A stretch of 64,000 nucleotides of DNA from Aquatica leii. Taxonomy: Eukaryota > Arthropoda > Insecta > Coleoptera > Lampyridae. Positions 1 through 9,540 of this stretch are shown here, piece by piece. The stretch lies in the NCBI GenBank assembly GCA_035610365.1, contig CM069432.1, forward strand, positions 165,228,035 to 165,292,034, written 5' to 3'. The notes under the pieces were generated by a model, which worked only from the letters and a program-made list of their open reading frames with translations, searched no databases and was not told where the DNA came from. A program made the position numbers and the translations under genes. The stretch's first letter is position 1, and each line of letters starts with the position of its first letter.

Positions 1-351
1 ATTAAAAAATTAAAATGAAAATTGAAATTCTGCAACTGTGATTTACCGATTTTTTTAATTTGACAATGTCATATGTTCATTGTACTATTTGGAATTCATC
101 AAACCATTTTTGTGCGTGGACGTTGTATGACATTGCGCAATTACATCTTGCAATAAATATTGATGACAGAACCTACGACGCCATAAGTGCTTGAAGCTCG
201 ATGTTCTTTGAAAGTATGCGGTATGAGTACGTTGATATGGACATTTGTGGTAATTACACTAAAAATCATTTATAATATATTATGATATAAAAAATTAAAG
301 TACATAGGTAATACAACAAAAATGGCATTCTAATGCGACAAAAACCTTATA

Positions 352-836
352 ATTATTTAGATATTGATGTGTATAATTTTCGTCTCTTTGCAATTTCATT
401 CTTGATGCAATATTTTATCCTTTTCCAGTCCATATTTTTTAGTACAGCATTTTCTTGAATGCATTGCATATATGCATTTTTGCCGGGCACAACTTCATGG
501 CTTATGTCGATCTTGAAAAAATTTGAGAACGCATTCCTTCTCCTCCGCTTTCCATGCCACATGTGTTACCGTGCGAGCATTTCTTTTATTTTTTCCTTAG
601 TCACTGAAACATTACAATTTAACTATGTAAGTACTTACTAATTGTAGATGATTTTTACAGTCTTTAGTTCGGTTTTATTATTTTTCCCTATCCTCCTATT
701 GAATTGATTTTTCAGTTCTGGATCATCGACTCATTCTCATTCATGTCTGCTTCTCTGTTTTCCTCTGTATCAGGTAACTCCACCTTTTCTTTTTCGACTT
801 CCTCATTGTGTCTCTCTTCGTCTAATCCAGGCAAAT
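352..836 (-). pseudogene. Crypton-like gene, acidic linker and SANT-like C-terminal exons
   Basis: From the acceptor at 838-837 the minus strand reads an acidic linker (LDEERHNEEVEKEKVELP and onward), a usual feature between the recombinase core and the tail in this family. A second block below about 598 reads HVAWKAEEKECVLKFF, and after a frameshift near 520 HEVVPGKNAYMQCIQENAVL and NMDWKRIKYCIKNEIAKRRK, ending at a stop at 353. This W..EE..VL..F / PGK..C..CI / W..IK pattern matches the C-terminal helical domain I know from Crypton-like recombinase genes of fish and invertebrates. Two frames are needed, so it is a pseudogene part. The exact splice between the two blocks does not work cleanly. 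Confidence 0.6.
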
Positions 837-1194
837 CTAAAATTACTAGTGTATTAACTAAACCACGGCTTCAGATTTCATATGTCAAATCAAATGGTTT
901 ATGATTCATAATCATAATGACTAAGCTTGGGCATATGAATATTTGCATGTTTTCCCTAATGAGCAAAATCATCTAATTTTCGATACTTAGTTGTTTTGCA
1001 ATGCTTACTTTAATATAAACGCGGATTGAAGTAGGTATAATAATAGTATTTTATGCAATGAACATTTAATTATTGTCATTATGACATGAGTATAAATTAC
1101 GAAACGAGCGAAGCGAAGCTATTAATTGTGAGTTGCACACAATAATATTTCTACGACCTAAAGCAAAAAATTCAAACTTCTGTGCGCAATATCA

Positions 1195-1300
1195 CTTGTC
1201 AAGCAAGCATTCCATGGATGAGTGGTAAAGCTTCCGATCCTTGTTGGAAAGTCGCGAGTTCAATTCCCGTCGTTGTCCCGTTTTTTAACCTCATTTGTGT
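1195..1300 (+). repeat. tRNA-like SINE fragment (pol III A and B boxes)
   Basis: TGGATGAGTGGTAAAGC at 1215-1231 resembles the A box and D arm of a Ser/Leu-type tRNA, and GAGTTCAATTCCC at 1256-1268 resembles a B box. The spacing fits a pol III promoter. The T stem pairs poorly and no good acceptor stem forms, so this is a tRNA-derived SINE head or decayed tRNA rather than a working tRNA gene. It lies in an intron of the broken recombinase gene. A run of six T at 1281-1286 follows. Confidence 0.5.
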
Positions 1301-1440
1301 AACAGTGACAGTTGTCAAGATTTACGGAATTTATATTGTTCGTCATTGGCGAAGGTTACGTTCTCCGGAATTTCTATTGGTCGCAAACTTGTATCGTAAT
1401 GAAAATCTGTATCGATATAAGCAACAATTATTTATTCATC

Positions 1441-1506
1441 AACACAACTATAGTTTCGACTTAGAAATCATCATCAGGATATGTAAGTCGAAACTATAGT
1501 TGTGTT
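1441..1506. repeat. Perfect 23-bp inverted repeat (hairpin, 20-nt loop)
   Basis: Bases 1441-1463 and 1484-1506 are exact reverse complements, leaving a 20-nt loop. The arms are mixed in sequence and not a simple A/T run. The hairpin lies in the 904-bp gap between two exons of the Crypton-like relic. It could be a MITE core, an inverted tail of the nearby SINE, or a small-RNA precursor; nothing else here decides between these. Confidence 0.85.
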
Positions 1507-1739
1507 TATGACTAAATAATTATTAAATTATACATGGGGAAGGTAACCTCTCGTCAAATATTCAACAACCCCATTTTGAGTCAAAAATGGACATCTCTCC
1601 AAATTGCGTTGGTCAATTAAATATGTTGAACGATAATGAAAAATAACAAATGGTCACGGAGAAATTGTTGGAAATGCCGTAATATCCAACGGTAACTCAA
1701 TTTTTAACATTAAAAAAGACTAATGATTCCTATACATAC

Positions 1740-2844
1740 CTTCTACATTAATGTCTTATAGTTTCTTCCCAAAAAATTCTTTGGCGTTGCCGCTATCAAC
1801 AGCCAGTAGTAGTCTGCTAATTTTCGTAATTTCCACGGTATTTTCATGCAGGCGATAAAACTCCCGGTGAACACGAATATCGTGGCCAAGGTGTCGTGCC
1901 AGCCAGTCACATTCGTTTTCACTGAGATTAAACAGTTGGCTCACTGTTGCCATGTATTTTCGAAGTTTAGTAGAAGTGATTCGTTTGGGACATTCCACTT
2001 GTGCCTCAATACATGCACTTGTTAGGCAGTCATGCCCGCGCAAATGACTTAAAGATTTTTTTGACCGTGCGAAAACATATGCGTTGTCCTCAGTTATTCC
2101 ATATTGCTGCCTCGAGTTTATAAGAAGTTCAATGGAATCTTTTATTTGACATGTTAATAGGATGGCAACTTTTCGTCCCCGTTTCCCAACTACTTCTACG
2201 ATGTTCAAGTTTTCTGCGAGTTTTTGTTCGAAAGGAGTTAGTGATTTTTGTAGTTCTTCATTGCATTGTGTTGATTTGGGTCGCGATTTGTAGTTTTCTA
2301 TGGTCATTCGAGCCGCCTCACCACTTCGTCTTTTATTGAATAAAATTATTTTTGAGAGTACCAAAGTGGCAAGTTCTTGCCACGCGTTGCTCAAAGAGGA
2401 CGCATTTGATTTTAAGTGCTCGTGAGCTGCAGAAATCTCGGTGTTTAAATATTTGTTTAGTTTCACAACATCAGAAGTTAGGGGTAATAGTTCCGTGGAG
2501 TTTAATTTTCTTGTATATAGGGTGTTTAATGCATTAGATGATATTTTAATGCACCATTCTAGTTCCATGATGTGTAGAAATGATTGTAATAGTTTGTCCC
2601 TTATTAGGTCACCCTTTTTCAAAGCAGAACCCCGTTCTATACAAACGCATTTCTTTAGCGCATACCCCAGCTTTAAGGCCAAGAGGGTGTATTAAACTGC
2701 GGTCGTTTTTCAAATGTATATGAAGCTGCACACACAACGACTGAGTGGCCTTGACAATCAAGTCAAATTTATCCGGTCTAAGAAAGTCATTTAAACTTAA
2801 TGTTTGGTTGGGAGTTATCAATCTTAGTTCTAGTAGCAATCGGC
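1740..2844 (-). pseudogene. Crypton-like gene, tyrosine recombinase catalytic exon
   Basis: This exon carries the recombinase core. Visible motifs in order: FNKRRSGEAARM, which fits box I (catalytic Arg before Gly-Glu); TSTKLRKYMAT, which fits the box II H/TxxR pattern; then ARHLGHDIRVHREFYR, which fits the LGH...Y box with a candidate nucleophilic Tyr. Tyrosine recombinases cut and rejoin DNA through a 3'-phosphotyrosine link. The exon opens in phase with the zinc-finger exon. A one-base frameshift near 2670-2690 separates the first 50 or so residues from the rest, and a TAA follows FFGKKL near 1757 although coding-like sequence continues to a good donor at 1740. Catalytic residues are present but the gene cannot make a full product as read. 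Confidence 0.72.
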
Positions 2845-3308
2845 CTAAAAAGTGTCTTCAAGTAATGTGTAATTTTTCTCCCTACTATCAAAGTTAAGTC
2901 GCTTCACTTTCTCTTTTTGGTATAACAATTGATGAATTTTTAAAATGTGTATATTTTTCAATACCCTTAATTTTAAACTGTCATAAATAGTTGATTTTGC
3001 AATACAAATTTGGGAATTAGATTTCGGTTCTTTCGAAACATATTACCAAGAAAGTATACCTAATAAATGGTTTTCATTTGCTTGTAAATGACCGCAAATC
3101 AAAACATGACAGTTTCTAACTACTTGCAAAAAGTACCAATTTGTTTGATTAAAATCGATGTAATAGTTTTCGAAATATAAGCGTTTAAAGTCAGGCGACT
3201 AACATTTTTGCTTTAATAATAGTAGAAAGATGGAAAATCAGGTTAGAATATAAAACTATCAACATAACTTAGTAAGTGTTGATAGTTTTATACCATCGAT
3301 TTACTTAC

Positions 3309-4275
3309 CTAATTGTCTCATTGTTTGACGGATGAGTTCAGCCTGGGTGTTGTGGTATTTTTCATATTGCATGGCCCCAAATTTAATAATCAAGCTATCG
3401 TTCACACAACACTTTCCTATTTTATCGTCTCTTATTTTTGAGAGGATGTGATGTGTATAAGAAGGAGGCAGGTCAGCTTTCATGATACCATGCATAATTG
3501 CATTACTTTCAGAAACTATGTTTTTCCCAATAAAAATATCTTTAGGTTTGTGCTGGCAAGTTCTTATGTGGTGATATAGTTGCTTTTTTACCATAAAACC
3601 CAAACAATTTGGACAAGGCCCAAACTCGGCGAAGGTGTAAGTAACTGCTTCTATTTCAGCGGGTCTCCTAACAAGAACTAATTCTCCCTTCTTACAAGAT
3701 AGTACCTCACAATTATGAGAAAAGTTTCCAGCTCTAATGATGTACAAGAACGCCTCCTTACGTTCTTTTGAACGTTTTTTCATCGCCAACACCTTTGCCA
3801 CGTCAATTTCATTTTCATGGCGTTGTTCAAAATGTCTGGCCATGTTTTGAAACGCATTTAAGCAATACGGGCACGAGTTGCGTTTATTACGTATGCGTTT
3901 TCCATTTATCTTTTCAGAAATGCTAAAAGTTATTCCACTGTTAACATCACTCATACTTTCCCCCGTTGTTAGGTTTTCCTCTTCTCTTTCTATTACTTGT
4001 GCCTTTTTATTGGTCTCACTCTTAATTATTACATTTTGCAGGATTTTAATTTTTTTTGTCTCTTTCTCGCTATTATTCTTAACCAAGGCTGTTTTAGATA
4101 CTGGTTTATTATTCTTCTCGAGCCAATTTTCCACAATCTGCGCAGCAGAACCGCTGTTGACATTTGTATTCTCTTCCTCCCACCACTCTTTTTTGTTTTA
4201 GATTTGGTTGAACTATCCGAAGATGTGTCAGGTATGTATTCCTCCCCGGAAGATTTATCTTCTGATATAAGACAC
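3309..4275 (-). pseudogene. Crypton-like gene, N-terminal zinc-finger exon
   Basis: The upstream part encodes an acidic, Ser-rich stretch containing EEYIPDTSSDSS (about 4270-4210), then a Lys-rich segment. After a frameshift near 4170 the main frame (from about 4134) carries two zinc-finger-like units: CPYCLNAFQNMARHFEQRH, a C2H2 pattern, and CPNCLGFMVKKQLYHHIRTC, a CxxC with downstream His and Cys residues. It ends in a Gln/Arg-rich helix at a good donor (GTAAGT, 3308-3303). Such fingers probably bind DNA ahead of the recombinase; that is inferred from the family layout. There is no ATG that I can defend as the start. The region between 4265 and 4280 may be an acceptor, so an earlier exon could exist. 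Confidence 0.62.
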
Positions 4276-4509
4276 TGTCTGTTTCACCAACTGTAATATA
4301 CCAACAATCATGGTTTATTGGGACAAAACAACAGAACAGATAAAAACTTGTAGCTACGAATACAACATTTTTTCTCTTAAATGTTATTAAATAATGTAGT
4401 AATTGAAGGCACCTAATATTGGATGCATTGTTGTTAAATGACACTTAAATGGTATTAAAAACCTGCCAATATATGTTTTTAAATCTATTGTCAGATATTA
4501 GTTGATATA

Positions 4510-4620
4510 TAATAATCGAGTACAGGTAATCAACAATCGATTTTTAATCGATTAATCCAAAAATTAATAATCGATTTAAATCGATTGTGAGTTTCACAAT
4601 TGATTGTCGTCGCAGCCCTA
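4510..4620 (-). repeat. hAT-like transposon terminus
   Basis: Read on the minus strand from 4620 it starts TAGGGCTGCGACGA and continues with several ATCGATT repeats. A TAGGGCTG-type end followed by clustered ATCGATT motifs is familiar from hAT element termini. No matching opposite end or 8-bp duplication was found, so it is a solo end or a decayed MITE. Confidence 0.4.
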
Positions 4621-5265
4621 CTTTTGAAACTAGGAGCCTTGAAACGGATTACCGCCGAAATGCGAACCCCTGTATCACAGTTATGCCGTTATAACTTACT
4701 ACCATTATGGTATAAATTAAGTATTATCACTTAAGATATGCAACAAAATAGCAAAATTAATATTGAAAAAATATTGAAATATTTTGTAAAAATTGTCGAT
4801 TCTGTTCATTACTATAATAACATTTAATAGGGTAACAACTATTAGAAATCTGTTTTTTTTATAGAAAAATTATTAACAATTTCAATATTTTACTGATTAA
4901 CATCTCATTCTGTATAAAATGAAATTTGCGATGTTTGTATAGTAACAATATTCATACTATTTGCAAAAAGAAAGATACAGCGTCGTAAATAAAGCAAATA
5001 TTTGTCAACTTTTGTGGACTAAATTGTAGATAATTCAAAAATAAATTTAAAAAACTGTTCCTCTTTCCCTTAAAAATTTCATGAAAATATGTGCACAAAT
5101 AAAGTTGCTAGAATTTGTGCACAAAACCTCTGCAAAGTGAGATTTTACATGCTGTTAAATGGCGCCGGGCGAGTCGGTTAATGAAACTGTAAGTTCAGCC
5201 TTAATGTCTAAATTAATCTCAAACACTTCCTATAAATCCATTGTAAGCTTAACCTACTATAATAG
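4621..5265. other. AT-rich spacer, no gene seen
   Basis: No convincing reading frame, RNA or repeat structure was found between the hAT-like end and the next MITE. Confidence 0.5.
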
Positions 5266-5625
5266 TTTAAGGCCCTTACAGATGCTCCGCCTTACCTTGA
5301 TACTTGCCTGCACAGTTCTAAGTCTCAAGGTAAGAAGAAACGTGTGGATGGCAAATCCGAAGGCTTTTCTTACATGTACAGTTCAAAAGTTGAGAGCGAA
5401 GAAATTCATGTTCTGCTTTCTTTAAAGCTAGAACTAAGCAAATGGCTATTATACAATCATGACTTAGAGTTGATATCACACTGCTACAGTACCCTAAAAA
5501 CTGAGCAAAAGTATGAACTGAACACGGTACATCTGGATGGGAACAAAGTATTAAGACTTGCTTTAAGACTTAGAACTGTGTAAGCAAATATCAAGGTAAA
5601 ACGGACCGTCTGTAGAGGCCTTAAG
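5266..5625. mobile_element. MITE with about 60-bp terminal inverted repeats
   Basis: The left arm (5266-5325) and the reverse complement of the right arm (5565-5625) align along their whole length, sharing TTAAGGCC at the tips, TTACCTTGATA in the middle and CACAGTTCTAAGTCT at the inner end, with scattered differences. The 239-bp core codes for nothing convincing. Similarity may continue a little beyond the arms, so the true ends and target duplication are not fixed. Superfamily unknown to me. Confidence 0.75.
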
Positions 5626-5694
5626 TTATCCGCAGTATGTGTCATCGATAGACTTAACCCCAAATGCCAATAAAAACGAGCAAAAAATAGACCG

Positions 5695-5718
5695 CCCTGT
5701 ATATTTTTACACATTTCG
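5695..5718 (+). repeat. Solo mariner-family terminus
   Basis: CCCTGTATATTTTTACACAT here matches, with one difference, the left terminal repeat of the mariner relic at 51,424. It marks a lone end or a deleted copy of the same family. Confidence 0.5.
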
Positions 5719-6832
5719 AAACAAAATTTAATTTTGAACAAAAAATTGTTCATACATAACAACCCTAAACTTAAAAATAAAAAAATAATAAACACTTAAA
5801 TTTTGCAATGTTGTGTTACAATTTGAATATCTGACGTAATCTTTTGACATTTACAGAGCAATAAATTAAATCTTTGCATGAAACTCAGGCAAAGTATTCG
5901 TAAAGATCAGTTTGAGATGTCAAAAATGTGCAATGATGTAGCTACAATATTGTTTCTGTTAAATCTCAAAATGATAAACCCTGGAACTGCTAGTCCCATA
6001 CGCGACTAACTAAGGGTTAAAGAGTAAAATATTAAAAGGTCTCTTACTATCACTTTTTCGTCATGAGTGGCTACACTGCTCGGATTTTCTTTAGCTGCTT
6101 TTGAGTCTAGTTTTGGTTGCGATGTCGCTAGTTCAATAATTTTTCGTCCTTTTCATTATAGCTTATAGATCGCTTATAGATTCGAGAAGAGAAAACAAAA
6201 CTTGTAGTACCTACAAAATAAATGTTTTGCATGAAATAGGATTCTCCTAATTTGTTGTGTTAGAAAGTTACGAGGTACGCATTTACTGAGATTAAATGGC
6301 GGTTTCTCGACTTAGATTTGATGCAGATTCTAAGGCTAAAAACTCCAATACCCCCATTGCCATCCACAGCAAATCTAGATCGTCGACAACACCCCGAAAA
6401 GCGAAACAAGGACATTTTCTCATTCAAATTATCTGTGAGAGCAAAAATTTGTTGTTTTTGTACATGTACATGACGTCCATTTTTTGAGTTGGTTGAATTC
6501 GGGTAAAGTTGCCTAATTCTAAACGAAAAAAGTGATGTATAAAAGTGTACCTTCTTAAATCTGAAGGTTCAAATTGGCGCAAAAAATCAAATAGATATAG
6601 GTGTCTCCGCCATCTTGAAGATTATTAAAAAGTCGATATTCAAATTTTTCCTAATGTAAGTTTTTCCTTTGGATTGTGTCAAGTCTATGGAAGATATTTA
6701 ACATTTCTTTCTATACTATTCTTAAGCACGTTTGGCTCAATTTAATTATGTTAAAGATAATCTAGATCTCCATATCGCCTTTCGAAAAATGGACATCGTG
6801 TAAGTATATCAACCTAGTTTCTTATATTTATC
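5719..6832. other. Non-coding stretch
   Basis: No supported gene. A GGGTTAA end with nearby CCCTGG at 5978-6020 faintly recalls piggyBac tips but lacks a second end. An open frame at 6296-6487 has no recognisable motif. Confidence 0.4.
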
Positions 6833-6927
6833 TTAGGCGGGAACATAACATGTCATTAGCCGGTGACATTGCCGTGTTGGCGGATTTCAACTTCGCCGTT
6901 TGTTTTGGTTTCGGGTTTCCCGCCTAA
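6833..6927. repeat. 95-bp mini element with 11-bp TIRs
   Basis: TTAGGCGGGAA at 6833-6843 is the exact reverse complement of 6917-6927. The 73-bp middle is GC-richer than the surroundings. Flanks do not give a clear target duplication unless the outer TTA/TAA are counted, so it may be a TTA-targeting MITE core or chance. Confidence 0.4.
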
Positions 6928-7161
6928 TATGTCATTACTCTTATATTTTAATATAAGTGATGTTATATGTGACACAGATAGTGCAAAAGTAGGAAATAGT
7001 AAATGTAATTTTTCTTACCTTTGGTTGTAACAACGTTACGACAACTTCACGCACACGCTATGCATTCACTAGTATAAAATACCCGTGAGCGAAATATTAA
7101 GGGATGGATAATGCTTACAAAGCATAATTTACGCCTACACAATATCTATAATTAGTTTCTA

Positions 7162-7410
7162 GTTGCCACTATATGGTGTGTATGAAGTTAAAGTAGTTGG
7201 CATAAAATGATATCATGACATCTTACACACCATATGAGTTCGCGGTTTGCCACTTTATGGTGTGTTTGAGAAGTTAAAGTAGTTAGCATAAAATGATATC
7301 ATAACATCTTACACACCATGTGAGTTCGCGGTTGCCACTTTATGGTGTGTTTGAGAAGTTAAAGTAGTTGGCATAAAACCATGTAGTGAAATTTTACATC
7401 CCACCATAAT
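7162..7410. repeat. Tandem minisatellite, about 84-86 bp unit, nearly 3 copies
   Basis: Units start at about 7162, 7245 and 7331 with GTT(T)GCCACT and share ATGGTGTGT, GAAGTTAAAGTAGTT, GGCATAAAA and CTTACACACCAT. Adjacent units place ACACACCAT and ATGGTGTGT as an inverted pair, so each junction can form a hairpin. The third unit diverges after GGCATAAAA. Such arrays are often carried inside Helitron-like or MITE elements; no such ends were identified here. Confidence 0.85.
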
Positions 7411-8100
7411 GTATAGGAAAACCGAAAATTGAATTTCTTTTCGCAAGGTACAAATCGTCCCCCTTCTTTTAGCTATTATCTATTTGTTACACTCTGTGTG
7501 TCGTGAGTATACGAAATGAACAAAATATACTTATGCCAATTTTCTAATGTATTATTCTAATTCCCCCAAAACGTATACAATTTATTATGTATAAATTAGG
7601 TATAAACAAATAATTACATACAATATGCATGATACAGTTACATGTAAAGTTTCCGGCCATATGCCAGTCTGTTGACTCTGATAGATGTTATAAAGCAGAA
7701 TCCTAGGAAAAATTATGAAACTCTCTGGAACCTCAGGACCATTATCACTGAACAAAAATCCATTAACTCAGACAAGCATGGAAATAATTATTCATATGTC
7801 GTTACGAAAGGACCAACCAAAGAACCTAATAATATCTTAAAATTTAACAACTAGGCATTGCTTCTTTTGTTTAACACAATGATCTAATGTCCAATTACCA
7901 TGCGTATTTAAAATTTCTCAACATCTGTATTAATCACCAAACGATTGTAATTATATAGGGTTACTAGTACTACGAAGGCTGGGAATTCGTATTTAAATAA
8001 ATATTAAACTAATCAAAAATTGAATAAAAATTATAGTGTCAAGTTATTCATACGATTATGAATAATCATGATTCACTTTATAAATTACATTCTTAAAAGA
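7411..8100. other. AT-rich stretch, no supported gene
   Basis: The open frame at 7672-7854 (60 codons) has no recognised motif and uses a non-ATG start. I see nothing else. Confidence 0.4.
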
Positions 8101-8366
8101 GTCTATAAAACGATTAATGCCGTATTTGGCGTTTTCTTGATAAACAAGATCGCTCAAAAAACTGGGCGTGTGTTTAGGAATTGATGTGGCCTGTATGTCT
8201 AAATTGTATGAATTAAGGAATTAATTTTATTAAAGTATGATGAACATGCCTTGAAATACAGCATTGCCAGCGCTCTCTGGGAAAAACATAATCCCTGATA
8301 TTTTGTACTATACTTACTGTATTTACGGGAAATAAACGCATTTATTATTATTATTATTATTATTAC
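8101..8366 (+). repeat. LINE/SINE-like 3' end with (TTA)n tail
   Basis: AATAAACGCATTTATTATTATT at the end, with a TTA microsatellite at 8341-8366, is the usual 3' architecture of some insect non-LTR elements (AATAAA then ATT repeats). No coding remnant lies upstream, so it is a 5'-truncated copy or a SINE sharing the tail. Confidence 0.45.
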
Positions 8367-8690
8367 TATATAAATTATTTCGAAGAATGAAAGGTGTGGC
8401 AACATTGCATTCGTACACACTGCCTAAATTTGAATGATAGTGACAACACATAACACTCAATGACAGCTTTTCATTATAATAGTGACGTCTTTTACACTTC
8501 GTACACCAAATTCCATTACTGGGACAACGGTTGCCACAACTATTTATCAATGTGGACCACGAAATATGGTGTGTAAAATAAAAATTGTAATACTATACGA
8601 ACCGCAATGGATGGCGCTACCTACTGTACAAACGAAATTAAAAGTGTCACTTTACGGTCCTGTAGTACAGTTGCCACAAACATTATGGGG

Positions 8691-8719
8691 CGTGTATGTG
8701 TGTCTGTGTGTGTGTGTGT
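8691..8719. repeat. (TG)n microsatellite
   Basis: TG dinucleotide run with two interruptions. Confidence 0.85.
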
Positions 8720-8724
8720 AACAA

Positions 8725-9540
8725 TGTACCCACGATAACTCTTGAACCAAAAGTCCTACTAACTTCAAATTTGATATGGAGCTGACGATTTATATTCTCT
8801 CGGTTTTATCAAAAGATGGGTCTTATAGAGATAATTTTCTGTCTATAGTTTTCTTACATTAACAGTTTATCAAATATTTGATTTATAATTTACAGTGAAT
8901 TCCACATATGGTTTGAATCCTGCCTGCGACCAAAACAGCAGTTTTTTCTATTGCAGTAAATAATTAGTTTTGTCGGTATGTCAAAATAAATTTAATCTAG
9001 GTTCAAATATTGCCTGCGACAATTTAAAAAAAATCCATAACTTAAAGGGAAAGCAAGATACGTTAAAAATAACAATTTTTCTCTATATTCTTTTGAATTG
9101 TTTATACACGGAGTGCTGCATTTTCCTTGCATTATTTGGATGTACCTACGATAACTCTTGAACTAGAAATCAAAGTAACTTAAAATTTGGTATGGAGCTT
9201 GTTTTTCATATTCGCTCGGTTCTATAAAAAGATGGGTTTGGATAAAAAAAACGGAAGTGGGTGTATCCGTCATTTTTAACAGTTTTGCTTATATAATTTT
9301 GTACGTATCTAAACTATTTGAATTATTTTTACAGTTTCATATAGAGATAATATTTTCTAAGAATTTATTCAGGTAAAAAAATTTTCTAACAATAACAGTG
9401 TATTAGATGTTTTATTTAAAATTTAAAATAAATTCACAAATATAATCTAGGTTCGAAACTTGCCTGCGACGATTTTTTTTAGAAAAACATTACATATCTT
9501 AAAAGCAAAGCAAGATACGTTAAAAATAATAATTTTTACT
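8725..9540. repeat. Diverged direct duplication, about 420-455 bp period
   Basis: Matching blocks recur in order: ACGATAACTCTTGAAC at about 8730 and 9148, then TATGGAGCT, TCGGTT and AAAAGATGGGT, then AATCTAGGTTC(A/G)AA with TTGCCTGCGAC at about 8995 and 9445, then AGCAAGATACGTTAAAAATAA at about 9053 and 9508. A third GGTTTGAATCCTGCCTGCGAC lies near 8913. The GGTTCRAA core resembles a pol III B box, so a SINE-derived repeat is possible but unproven. Confidence 0.7.

Larger units (their letters stand above)
352..4275 (-). mobile_element. Crypton-like tyrosine recombinase element, broken, multi-exon
   Basis: On the minus strand three coding blocks lie in the order expected for animal Crypton-like genes: an acidic and zinc-finger N-terminal part, a tyrosine recombinase core, and a C-terminal SANT-like tail. 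The first intron joins in phase (donor after 3309, acceptor before 2844). The next (donor after 1740, acceptor before 836) also joins in phase and would make a GAT codon. Frameshifts near 4170, 2685 and 520 and an in-frame stop at the end of the core show it is dead in this sequence. No terminal repeats were found; Cryptons are known to lack them. A domesticated host gene copy that later decayed is an alternative. Confidence 0.72.

Noticed and set aside
459-904. Plus-strand frames at 459-641 and 704-904
   Set aside because: They are opposite-strand shadows of the Crypton-like tail and acidic linker, which have motif support.
5978-6020. piggyBac-like tip (GGGTTAA at a TTAA)
   Set aside because: Only one end, no transposase and no second TTAA at the right distance.
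6296-6487. 63-codon open frame
   Set aside because: No motif, no splice context, low length.
7672-7854. 60-codon open frame
   Set aside because: Non-ATG start and nothing recognisable; length expected by chance.
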